This document shows positions 19,674 to 29,401 of a DNA stretch of 64,000 nt, one piece after another. The notes beneath the pieces were generated by a model. That model did not search any database. It was not told where the DNA came from and saw only the letters and a program-made list of their open reading frames with translations. Made by a program: the position numbers and the translations under genes. The DNA comes from Thecamonas trahens ATCC 50062 (taxonomy: Eukaryota > Apusozoa > Apusomonadida > Apusomonadidae), in contig NW_013657679.1 in the NCBI RefSeq assembly GCF_000142905.1, positions 64,657 to 128,656 of the forward strand, written 5' to 3'. Position 1 is the stretch's first letter; each line of letters begins with the position of its first letter.

Positions 19674-21323
19674 ATGTTTCGACACGCTATGCTCGGACGA
19701 GGCCTTCGGGCCATGAACCATGTTCGGAGAGCAAGCACACGTGCGCAGTCAAGAGGAGCTAGCGGGAGAGGCAATGCGCCTGGTTGGGTGGCTTGGGTAG
19801 CTGGTCTCACTGGCGCTACCGTGACGGCAGGAGCTATCGAGGTCTTTGGCTCGGCTGCACATATGACCGACGAGGAGAACAAGGAAGGAGATGCCCGATG
19901 GAAGGAGTACACGCTGGAAGAGGTGGCGGATCATGATGGAAGTGGCAAGGAGAATGGTGGTCGGATCTGGGTCACATACGGCACGCGAGTCTTTGACATC
20001 ACCGACTTTGTCCCGGCTCATCCCGGTGGAGAGGTCATTCTCAAGGCCGCCGGTGGCGCAATCGATCCCTTCTGGGCGCTCTACGAGCAGCACAAGACCG
20101 AAGCGGTGCTGGACATTCTGAACTCACTGCAGATCGGCGTGCTTACTGCCGACGATGCCGCGGCGGTTGAAGCCAAGGCCGCCAAAACCGCCGCAACGAC
20201 AGACTCGCCTTACGCCAACGAGCCGGATCGGTCGCCGCTGCTGGTTGTCCGCAAGGAGCAGCCCTTCAACGCCGAGACTCCTTTGGACCTTGTTGCCGGC
20301 CACTTTCTTACTCCGGCCATGCTCTGGTACTGCCGGTCGCACCATCCGATTCCGGACCTCCCGCCGCCCGACTACACGCTCACTGTGGTGGTGCCTGGCG
20401 CTACCGAGGCCGATGCTGAGCGCGAGGTTGTGTTTACCCTCGACGAGCTCAAGGCGCTGGCGGCGCGCAAGGCCGTGGTCACAGTGGCGTGCGCTGGAAA
20501 CCGGCGCGGTGGGCTCGGCGAGGGCACGCAGGGCCTCGCGTGGGACATTGGTGCCATTTCGACCGGCGAGTTTGCCGGTGCGGCGCTACCTGCCCTTCTC
20601 CGCGAGGCCGGGCTGGATCTCGACGAGGTTGCGGCCTTTGACGGCAAGTACCATCTGCAGGTGTTCGGGCACGACGCGCCGTACGATGCGTCGCTTCCGC
20701 TCCATCGGGTCCTTGCTCCGCTCAACGACGTCATGCTCGCCTACGAGCTCAATGGCGAGCCGCTGCCGCGTGACCACGGCGCGCCTGTGCGGTTTGTGGC
20801 GCCTGGAGTGTGTGGCGCCCGGCAGGTCAAGTGGGTCACCCGCATCCGCGTCGCTCGCGAGCCGGCGTACTCGTCGTGGCAGCGCGGCGTGGCGTACCGC
20901 GGCTACGGGCCGCTCGTCTCGTCGTTTGACGGCCTCGACGTCGACTCTGCGCTCCCGGTCTACGAGCTCCCGGTCACATCGGCCATCACCAAGGCCGAGC
21001 ACTCGCCCGACGACCAGACTGTCAGCCTGCAGGGCTTTGCCTACTCGGGCGGCGGCCGCGGCATCGTCCGGGTCGAGGTCTCGGTCGACAATGGCGAGAG
21101 CTGGCAGCTTGCGCAGCTCACCCACGGCGCCGACCAGCACCCCGACCGCGCCTGGGCATGGACGCTGTGGGAAGCCGAGCTCGAGGTTTCGCCCGACAAC
21201 ACTGCGCCCGTCGCCGTTGTTCGCGCCGTAGACGCTGCCTACAACTCGCAGCCCAAGGATGCCCAGGACGTGTTCAACCTCCGCGGCATCCTCAACAACT
21301 CGTGGCATCGCCTCGTTTTGTAG
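19674..21323 (+). CDS. SUOX: Sulfite oxidase (cytochrome b5 / molybdopterin), mitochondrial
   Basis: 549 residues. It oxidises sulfite to sulfate and passes electrons to cytochrome c in the mitochondrial intermembrane space. A basic leader (MFRHAMLGRGLRAMNHVRRA) and a hydrophobic segment (about residues 38-55) resemble a bipartite presequence. Cytochrome b5 domain at about 75-165: heme ligands are the His of PAHPGGE and the His of LYEQHKTE. Molybdenum domain from about 185: WYCRSHHPIPDLPPPDY, and VACAGNRR with the molybdenum-ligand Cys near residue 272. A dimerisation domain ends the protein. The ATG at 19674 is in ACC-ATG context. Single-frame and full length. It converges on the next gene with 9 bp between stop codons. 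Confidence 0.95.
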   Translation: MFRHAMLGRGLRAMNHVRRASTRAQSRGASGRGNAPGWVAWVAGLTGATVTAGAIEVFGSAAHMTDEENKEGDARWKEYTLEEVADHDGSGKENGGRIWVTYGTRVFDITDFVPAHPGGEVILKAAGGAIDPFWALYEQHKTEAVLDILNSLQIGVLTADDAAAVEAKAAKTAATTDSPYANEPDRSPLLVVRKEQPFNAETPLDLVAGHFLTPAMLWYCRSHHPIPDLPPPDYTLTVVVPGATEADAEREVVFTLDELKALAARKAVVTVACAGNRRGGLGEGTQGLAWDIGAISTGEFAGAALPALLREAGLDLDEVAAFDGKYHLQVFGHDAPYDASLPLHRVLAPLNDVMLAYELNGEPLPRDHGAPVRFVAPGVCGARQVKWVTRIRVAREPAYSSWQRGVAYRGYGPLVSSFDGLDVDSALPVYELPVTSAITKAEHSPDDQTVSLQGFAYSGGGRGIVRVEVSVDNGESWQLAQLTHGADQHPDRAWAWTLWEAELEVSPDNTAPVAVVRAVDAAYNSQPKDAQDVFNLRGILNNSWHRLVL

Positions 21324-21332
21324 TCTTGTTAC

Positions 21333-23200
21333 TTACAGCTGGACCAATGACGTAAATGCGTCCACCACAGCTACGTCGTCGCCGTCGACCTCGACGTCGT
21401 CCAGCGCGAGCGAGGCGAGCTCGTCGTCGCCCACCGCCTGCAGCGCGTGCACCACGACGGGCGGATTCGGCTCTCGTCGCGGACAACCAGGCGCTCCAGC
21501 ATCGCGCGCCCGCCGCTCAGCGCCACACGCTTTCGTGCTCCCGCTTTCAAAGGCTGCACGCTCGGCAGCTCAGCAGGCACGGCGTCGAACAAGTCCGGGC
21601 GGACAGACGGCAGAAGCACCGCGATGGCGGCCGGTCCCTTGGTAGGGCAGATGCTAGTCATCACCGAGGCGAGGCCGCCGACTCGCGAAACTACTGCTCT
21701 GCTGCGGACCGAGACGCCTGCGAGGTGCAGGCCACGCCAGCTTGCCGCATTGCCAGCTTCGATGGTGTCGAGCCCGAGCTCGAGTGCGAGCGACTGCGGG
21801 AGGCCGACAGCCGCCAGCGCGCCAGTCGCGGGCTCGACAATCAAGCCAAGACCAAAGCTCCGGTACGCTTGGACCAGCCGGAGCTCGCCGAGACGGAACG
21901 GATGTTCGCCTGGTGGGTACCACCGGCAGACAACGCCGGCCACGGTGACGTTCTTGGAAAAGGCACCGAGCGCCCCAAACGCGACGGTGCCGGACGGATG
22001 TGCGGCATGCGCCGCGCCGCTTGACGACAGCGCCGCCTGAGACAACGACGGCCCGCCGCCCAGCAGTGGGTGGCGAGGCGCGCAGGGATCTGCAGCAAGT
22101 GGTGCCAGCGCGGGCATGCGGCGCGGGGAATCCCCCAGCGGCGCAAGCTCCGGACGGAGCAGGACAGCTGCCGCGCAGAGGATGATGGCCGGAAGCGGCG
22201 GAGCAACTGCCACCGGCGCGTAGGGCGGAAGAATGGTGACGGCCCGCCCGGCACAGAGGACAAGGTCTTGCTTAAGAGCAAGCGGGAAGACAAGGAGAAG
22301 CGTGTCGTCAACGAGGCTACCGTCAAGCTCGCGGCGGGCAAGAGCCTGGAAGACGCCAAACTGGGCCGAGCACGCCACAATGACAACGTCAAACGGCGCC
22401 TGTGCGTCAGACATCCCCATCGGGTGAGATGCTAGCGTGGCCCGGAACGTGGTGCTCGCCAGCGATCCGCGGGACGCGGTGGCCTTGGCGAGATCAGCCT
22501 GCGCCCGGAGTCGTAGCCGAGCACGGCGGAAGGCAGCGGCCATGCCGTCAACGACAACCGCAAAACGAGAGGCGCGGTTGCGATCGCGGGCGGCTCCCAG
22601 ATCCTGGGTCGGCTGCTTCCGCGAGAGCATCGACCGGAGGCGGTCGACAGCCGAGAGTGGCGCTCGCGGTGCAGCATCGAGGGCTGAGACCGCGGCGGCG
22701 GCGAGCGCTAGGCCGAGCTCACCGCTCCCGTTCGGGCCTCCAAAGCCCGGGTCCGGCGACGAAGACAGGATTTCGTCGACCATGCGGTGGGTTTTGCAGG
22801 CCGCAGTGGTGTCGGATGAGAACAGGATGTCGTCGTCGATGTCGTCCGAGGCGAGGACTCGCGCCAGCGGCCGGCTCCGCTTGGCGTCTGGCGGGCGGGC
22901 TTCGAGGATGTCCGAGTCCGACTCGGTGTCCGACTCTAGGATCATGGGCGAGGCGAGCGGCGGGCGGGCAACGTGACTTCGGCCTGCCATCGCTTTGACC
23001 GGAGACGGCTGCGACTGGGACTCGCCGCCCGAGTCGACAATGTCGTCCATGGCCAGCACGCTTGCATGGTGCCCGCTACCGCCCGCCTCGCCGCCGCCGT
23101 CGGCCCGTCTTCCATTGTAGTTAGCCTGGTTTCCGCTCCCCGCTGGCAAGTCCATCACCTCTCGCCTCCGCTTGAGCGCCGACTGGTACATGGCGCGCAT
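21333..23200 (-). CDS. Unassigned 620-residue protein with possible OB-like core
   Basis: From the ATG at 23200 (MRAMYQSALKRRREVMDLP), about 622 residues if one frame break is bridged. I do not recognise it securely. The first 170 residues are disordered and acidic with SD-rich motifs (ESDTESDSDILEARPPDAKR). A folded region follows: VVVDGMAAAFRRARLRLRAQ, FDVVIVACSAQFGVFQALAR, then VLCAGRAVTILPPY, reminiscent of an OB-fold strand with a PPY/PPW end as in the DNA-repair scaffold SPIDR; that match is weak. Near 21460 the frame must shift by one base: after ESRIR the bridged frame reads PVVVHALQAVGDDELASLAL and ends with TAA at 21335, whereas the unshifted frame gives Arg/Ser/Trp-rich nonsense. 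Confidence 0.65.
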
Positions 23201-23425
23201 TGTGCGGAGGGGGGTGAGGGGAAGGGGAGGGGAGGGGGAGAGGTGGTGGTGATCGTGATCGCGTTCGGTGGCCGAAAAAGGTCGCACTTTTCGCAGTTGG
23301 AGCAGCTAGCCGGTCATCACCTCAGCCACAACCGTGTGAGGTCAAGGCTGCAGAAGCTGAAAGTGGGCATGGCGATGCGTAACGTCTTTACCTTACGAAA
23401 CTAGCAAAGTGCTGTCGGTGGCTGA

Positions 23426-23853
23426 CTACAGCTCAAGCTTCTCCTTGGCCTCGATCTCGGCCTGATCAAGATCCATGTCGAGGACCTTGGCCATCGAGGC
23501 GGCGAGCTGGTCCATAGTCGGGTAGTAGTACTTGTACTTGGGGTTCCCGCCCTCGTTGATGACCTGGGAGAGGACAGTGCCGGAGGGAGTGACAAAGAGC
23601 ACGCGCGGGATGTAGCCTCCGTCCGGGCGGAAGATCTCGTCCTGCGGCTCATCGTCATCGCCAAGGTTGAGCATAGCGAACGACTCGGCCAGCGCAGTCA
23701 CCGATCCCGGCTCGGCACCACCGGCACTCGCTGCGTCCTCGGCCTCCTTGCGGAAGAGCGCCTTGAGGTTCTTGCACGCGCCACAGTACGACTTGTGGAT
23801 GATGAGCATGACCGGCTTGTTCTGTACCCCGGCACCCGAGCACGGGTACAGAC

Positions 23854-23903
<50 letters not shown>

Positions 23904-24113
23904 ACATATGCATGAGTCCACCGCCCACATACATCCTCCTATCCATCGCCACCCTCTTTGGTCGTTCGTACGTCGTCACGGGCAATGTCGAGCGCCTCAT
24001 CGTAGGTGGCCAGCCAGTCGATGGCAGAGCCAAAGCCCGAGCCGTCGTCGGTGGCCGAGACGGCGCAAAGGCAGGCAGCAAGAAGCGCAGCCACTAGAAC
24101 AATCCAAGTGCAT
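23426..24113 (-). CDS. TXNDC12: TXNDC12/ERp18-like ER thioredoxin-domain protein
   Basis: Exons 24113-23972 and 23821-23426 (donor GTACGA, acceptor ACAG) encode about 178 residues. The join gives GFGSAIDWLATYDEAL followed by DNKPVMLIIHKSYCGACKNL, the TXNDC12 layout. The redox pair is Y-C-G-A-C instead of the usual W-C-G-A-C. The conserved FRPDGGYIPRVLFV and INEGGNPKYKYYYPT blocks are present. The last four residues, KLEL, resemble an ER-retrieval signal. A good signal peptide (LVAALLAACLCAVSA) precedes the mature part but is out of frame with the only near ATG; removing one G near 24104 would give MHLIVLVAALLAACLCAVSA. The intron holds a long (CA)n tract. Confidence 0.85.
23847..23905. repeat. 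(CA)n microsatellite in TXNDC12-like intron
   Basis: About 28 CA units with a few CG/CACG changes, between donor 23971 and acceptor 23822. Open frames here give Cys-Val peptides and are not coding. Confidence 0.9.
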
Positions 24114-24287
24114 AGTTGTATGGGATGTAGAGAGGGCTGTTAGCGTCTTGGCGTCTTGACCTGGCACCAGTCGTCTCTTGGCGTCACCGCATTGAGCATT
24201 TGAGGAGGCAGAGCAGTTTGCGGCGAGCAGCCGGCAGGCGACGGCTCGCGGCTCACAGCGCTGCACGGTTTACAATCATGAGCTCGC

Positions 24288-25589
24288 TCATCGGAGCTGG
24301 TCATGGCGCGAGGTTTCGACATCAATCAGCTCCTGTGAGGTGAGATCGTCGGCCTCCTCCTGCTCGAAGAAGTCGAGGGCGGTGCGGAGCTCGGCGTACT
24401 CGTCCTCGTCAAAGCCGTGCTTCTTGTACAGCTTTGCGGCCTTCTTTTCCTGGACGTACTTTTGCAGCGATGAGTACGAATCGACGGGCACGCCGCGGAA
24501 CTGGAAGAGGAACGAGAAGAGGGCGACGTTGGCAACGCCCATGACGTACGAAATGGGTTCCATAACGTCCCAAGAGAACTCCCACCAGGTGAGGCGAGCG
24601 ATAAAGGCAAGCTGTCCGGCGGAGAAAACCCAGCCGCCCCACATGACGCGACGGGCGTGCTTGTATGCCTGGGTATCGAGCGCCGCCTTGGTGTCGACAA
24701 GCGGCTGGAGGCGGTCGACCAGAAGGTTGATGATGGTGGCGCGGCGGTCGCGCTCCCAGTCGCGCTCCTGGAGCGTCCGGATGCGGAGCGACTTGCGGAG
24801 CTCCTGAGAGACAAGCTCGGGCTTGAGGAAGATGGTGTTGCGCATGTGCGGCTCGTCTTCAAAGTACAGAACCTGGCCGGCGCCGTGCATGCACGACAGC
24901 ACGCGACCGGCCTCGTCGCGCGAGACGCCCAGCTCCTCGCACAGCCCGTAGAACTCGTCGACGTCCATGTCGGTCTGGCCGGCGACCTCAGCCTTGTCGC
25001 GGACGGTGGCGAGGATGCGATCGTAGTCGGCAAACTCACTCGGCTCGCCGGCGTCGGCCTGCGAGGTCAAAGCTCCGCCGCGGCGGTGGTCGACAACCGG
25101 CAGGATCCGCGTCCGCTCTCCATTGATGGAAATGTACAGCGGGTCGCCAAGGAGGTCCTCGCGGAGCCCGTCGGGCCCGTACGCCAGCCGCAGCTCGATC
25201 GGGCTCGGCAGGATGTGCTCGAGCCGGGTGCCCTCGGCAACCTTGGCTGCCGCACCCGGCGAGGCCTCGGTCTCAAAGTGGACCTCGCTGATGTTTGGCG
25301 ACTCGGCCACAATGGCCTCCGCCACCTCGCCAAGCGTCTTTTGCGGCGTCAGATAGAACGAGCACGGCTTGTCCGGCAACGGCAGCGTCACCCGTCCGCT
25401 CGTCCCGTCCCTATTGAGCACAAGCTCCGTCTCGCCGCTCGTCACACTTGCTGCAGCGCCGCCAGAGAACAGCGCCCGCCACCCTGCCCCGCCGGCCGCA
25501 ACGCCGGCACCAGGCACCGCCACCCCGCCTCGCCTCGCCTCACATGCCACTGTACGTGCCACACATCCCACAAGCCCTCCACGAAACAT
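24288..25589 (-). CDS. MCU: Mitochondrial calcium uniporter pore subunit
   Basis: 433 residues from the ATG at 25589 (MFRGGLVGCVARTVACEARR), an Arg-rich mitochondrial presequence. MCU forms the Ca2+ channel of the inner mitochondrial membrane. A beta-rich N-terminal matrix domain (about residues 70-180) is followed by coiled-coil segments. The first membrane helix runs to LTWWEFSW, then the selectivity filter D-V-M-E-P (canonical WDxxEP) near residue 338, then the second helix ISYVMGVANVALFSFLFQF. A C-terminal coiled coil (LQKYVQEKKAAKLYKKH) is acidic at its end. Length and order match animal and plant MCU. No MICU regulator is seen in this window. The frame open upstream of 25589 is low-complexity and unlikely to be translated. 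Confidence 0.94.
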   Translation of the reverse strand: MFRGGLVGCVARTVACEARRGGVAVPGAGVAAGGAGWRALFSGGAAASVTSGETELVLNRDGTSGRVTLPLPDKPCSFYLTPQKTLGEVAEAIVAESPNISEVHFETEASPGAAAKVAEGTRLEHILPSPIELRLAYGPDGLREDLLGDPLYISINGERTRILPVVDHRRGGALTSQADAGEPSEFADYDRILATVRDKAEVAGQTDMDVDEFYGLCEELGVSRDEAGRVLSCMHGAGQVLYFEDEPHMRNTIFLKPELVSQELRKSLRIRTLQERDWERDRRATIINLLVDRLQPLVDTKAALDTQAYKHARRVMWGGWVFSAGQLAFIARLTWWEFSWDVMEPISYVMGVANVALFSFLFQFRGVPVDSYSSLQKYVQEKKAAKLYKKHGFDEDEYAELRTALDFFEQEEADDLTSQELIDVETSRHDQLR

Positions 25590-26088
25590 CCTCTCTGCCT
25601 TCTGTTTGCTCTGCTTGCCCACGGACGAGTCGTGTCTGCCGCTCTTCCTCCCTCTCCAAAACAAACGCCCAACTCTCTCTCGCCACAGAACCCACGTCCA
25701 ACGGCCGTCGCCCCGCCGCCCGCCACTCGCCAGGTCCGCCGCCCCGCCAGCTCGCCCACCCGCCCGCCCTCTGCCTCCACCACCTGCGAACAAACAATGA
25801 TTGAAAGAAAGTAGCACAACCACGGGCGGAGGAAGTCGCCTTCCTCCCTTCCTTCCTTCCCCCGCCTTCGCCTTCCCCGCGTTCTTCCTCCGCTCTTCTC
25901 CCTCCTTCGCCCCTGCCCCCCCTCCTCCCCTCCCCCCCTCCCCCTGCCGCTCATGTCACACAAACACAGCTTCAACTCGATTCGATTCGAGTCCAGAAAC
26001 CAGAATGAGCCAACGAAATGAGTTTGTAACGAGTGACTTTCATCGGTTGCCTTCCAAACAAAGCACCCCTTCTCTCAACCAAGCCAAG
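25590..26088. other. Divergent promoter region of MCU and EEF2
   Basis: Nearly 500 bp with no gene. The plus strand is strongly pyrimidine-rich, especially 25840-25955 (CCTTCC and CCCCTCC runs). It separates the divergent starts of MCU and EEF2 and so should hold both promoters and leaders. Confidence 0.5.
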
Positions 26089-29000
26089 ATGGTGCGGTTT
26101 ACTCTTTCGGACATCCGGTACGATTCCGCCTCTTCCTTCCCAACTCTCCTGCTTGACGGAGACGGAACACAAGACTAGGACATGCCTTTATGTCTTGCTC
26201 TGCAGTTCCTGTTCCCTATGCCCACCCCCTCCTGTGCCCCCCCCCCTTCTCCCCCCCTCCTCGCCATCCCACCTTTGGGGGATGGCTTGGTCTGGGGGGA
26301 ATTTTTTGAGGAACACACAGACAAGCTGTGGCAAAGCCTCCGGCCCTGATGGTGCCTGGGATGTTTCTAGTTCCCCACACAGCAGCTCGGCCGCCCACGG
26401 TCTACTCGCGCTGCAACAGTTGCACCGACCTCCCCAGGCTCGGAACTCGTTTTCCTCGCCGCCGCGCCCCTCGCTTCGCTGTCGAGGTATGGTGGATTCG
26501 GATGACGGTGGCGGATCAAACGCACGGCCTTTTGCTCCAACTCTGCCGCAACTCCATGCGAACCAAATCGAGCCAGGGCCCGGCACCAGCTCCTGACCGA
26601 CAAAGCCCACGCTCGTTGCATGCAATGTGCCGTGAAGACAATGCCGGCACTGCAGCCGTTGTCTGCGCGACAAAGGTTGTGGGGTTTGCGGCGGGTCTCG
26701 GGCCCATTTTTGCGGTTTGCTTGATTTTGAGACATCCTCCATGTCGGTGACTTTGGCCGGTGCCACTCACGCCCACGTCTTGAAACTACAGTGAGATCAT
26801 GAACTACAAGGAGAACATCCGCTGCCTCTCCGTCATTGCCCATGTCGACCACGGCAAGTCCACCCTTACGGATTCGCTCATCTCCAAGGCCGGTATTATT
26901 TCGTCGGCCAAGGCTGGTGAGGCCCGTTTCACCGACACCCGCCAGGACGAGCAGGATCGTTGCATTACGATCAAGTCGACTGGTGTGTCGCTTTTCTACG
27001 AGGTTGACGACGAGCTCGTCGCTCAGTTCTCGGAGGCGCAGGCCGCGTCGGGCAAGAACGGTTTCCTCATCAACCTCATCGACTCGCCCGGCCATGTCGA
27101 TTTCTCGTCTGAGGTGTCTGCTGCGCTTCGCGTTACCGACGGTGCCCTGGTGGTCGTCGATTGCGTCGAGGGTGTGTGCGTCCAGACCGAGACCGTCCTC
27201 CGCCAGGCGCTCGGCGAGCGCATCAAGCCGGTGCTGATGGTCAACAAGATGGACCGTGTCTTCCTTGAGCTCCAGCTCGACCCGGAGGAGGCCTACCAGT
27301 CGTTTGCCCGTACCATCGAGTCGGTCAACGTGGTCATCGCCACCTACAACGACGACGCCCTCGGTGACGTCGCCGTCTACCCGCAGGAGGGTACCGTCGC
27401 GTTCGGCTCTGGCCTCCACGGCTGGGGCTTCACCCTCGGCCGCTTCGCCTCGCTCTACGCCAAGAAGTTCGGCGTTGCCGAGAAGAAGATGATGAAGAAG
27501 CTTTGGGGCGATTCGTTCTTTGACCCGAAGACCAAGAAGTGGCGCAAGGTCGCCCGCTCGGACAAGGGCAAGCCGCTCAAGCGCGCCTTCTGCCAGTTCG
27601 TGCTCGACCCGATCTACAAGCTCGTCAACGCTGTCATGAACAACGAGACCGCCGTCATGGAGAAGATGTTCGAGTCGCTCTCGATCAAGCTCAAGGGTGA
27701 CGAGAAGGATCTCCTTGGCAAGCCGCTCCTCAAGGTGGTCATGCGCAAGTTCCTGCCCGCCGCCGAGGCTCTGCTCGAGATGATCGTGCTCCACCTCCCG
27801 TCGCCGGTCACTGCGCAGAAGTACCGTGTGGAGACCCTGTACGAGGGCCCGCTCGACGACCCGTGCGCCATCGCCATCCGCGACTGCGACCCCGAGGGTC
27901 CGCTCATGCTGTACGTGTCCAAGATGGTCCCGACCTCGGACAAGGGCCGCTTCTACGCTTTCGGCCGTGTTTTCTCGGGCGTCTGCCGCACCGGCCAGAA
28001 GGTCCGCATCATGGGCCCGGAGTACGTGCCCGGCAAGAAGACCGACCTGTTCATCAAGAACATCCAGCGTACCGTCCTCATGATGGGCCGCTCGGTCGAC
28101 CAGATCGAGGACGTCCCGTGCGGTAACACCGTCGGCCTCGTCGGCATTGACCAGTACCTCCTCAAGACCGGTACCATCACCACCGAGGAGTGCGCCCATA
28201 ACTTCAAGGTCATGAAGTTCTCCGTCTCGCCCGTCGTTCGTGTCGCCGTCGAGCCGAAGAACCCGTCGGAGCTCCCCAAGCTCGTTGAGGGCCTCAAGCG
28301 CCTGTCCAAGTCTGACCCGTGCGTTCTCTGCATTTCGGACGAGTCGACTGGCGAGCACATTGTTGCCGGTGCCGGTGAGCTGCACCTCGAGATTTGCCTT
28401 AAGGACCTCGCCGAGGACCACGCTGGCATCGAGATTGTTCAGTCCGAGCCCGTTGTCTCGTACCGTGAGACCGTCACCACCAACTCGACCGAGACCTGCC
28501 TGTCCAAGTCGCCCAACAAGCATAACCGCATCTGGGCCGAGGCCGAGCCGATGAAGGTCGAGCTCTGCGACGACATCGAGAACAAGGTCGTCACCGGCCG
28601 CCAGGATGCCAAGGAGCGCGCCCGCTACCTCATCGACACCTACGAGTGGGATGCCACCGACGCCAAGAAGATCTGGTGCTTCGGCCCCGAGGGCAACGGC
28701 CCCAACCTGTGCGTCGACGCCTCGCGCGCCGTCCAGTACCTCAACGAGATCAAGGATTCGGTCGTCGCCGGCTTCCAGCTCGCTTCGGCCGACGGTGTCC
28801 TCTGTGACGAGAACATGCGCGGTGTTCGCATGAACATCACCGATGCCAACCTCCACGCTGATACCATCCACCGTGGTGGTGGCCAGATCATCCCGACCTC
28901 GCGCCGCGTCTTCTACGCTTGCCAGCTCACCGCTGAGCCGCGCCTTCTCGAGCCGGTCTACCTCGTCGACATCCAGGCCCCTGACGTCGCCATCGGTGGC

Positions 29001-29303
29001 ATTTACTCGACCCTCACCACCCGCCGTGGCCACGTGTTCGCCCAGGACCAGCGCCCGGGTACCCCGCTCTACCACATCAAGGCTTACCTCCCGGTCATGG
29101 AGTCGTTCGGTTTCACCGCCGCCCTTCGCTCGCAGACCTCCGGCCAGGCCTTCCCGCAGTGCGTCTTCGACCACTGGCAGCAGCTCTCTGGCTCGCCCTT
29201 CGATGACGGCACCTCGACCGCCGAGGTCGTCGCCAAGACCCGTGCCCGCAAGGGTCTCAAGGAGGGCATCCCGGCCCTCGGCAACTTCATGGACCGCATG
29301 TAA
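26089..29303 (+). CDS. EEF2: Translation elongation factor 2
   Basis: Exons 26089-26117 (29 nt) and 26792-29303 give 846 residues, the normal eEF2 length. The join (donor GTACGA, acceptor ACAG) restores [20 protein letters not shown], matching the conserved eEF2 start. eEF2 catalyses GTP-dependent translocation of tRNA and mRNA on the ribosome. G1 is AHVDHGKST, the switch region [13 protein letters not shown]3 DSPGHVDF, G4 NKMD. The diphthamide loop reads [15 protein letters not shown], with the modified His. The C-terminus is GNFMDRM. Codon use is strongly biased to C-ending codons, as expected for a very highly expressed gene. The long open frame antisense to it reflects that bias only. The intron (26118-26791) has no recognisable gene. 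Confidence 0.97.
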
Positions 29304-29401
29304 GTTGGTGATCTAAAACATTTTGCATCATTGCTTGTTGCCCTTTCCCCCGCCCCCGCCCCCCTGTCGTACCCTGCTGGCCCACTCGTCGCACTTTGGC
29401 C

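Noticed and set aside
24657-25814. 385-residue rightward frame opposite MCU
   Set aside because: No domain, and MCU on the minus strand is clear with the WDVMEP filter.
26367-29174. A 935-residue open frame antisense to EEF2
   Set aside because: It is the mirror of a very highly biased coding gene; it has no domain, is rich in Leu/Asp/Val/Gly from reverse-complemented codons, and eEF2 on the plus strand is certain.
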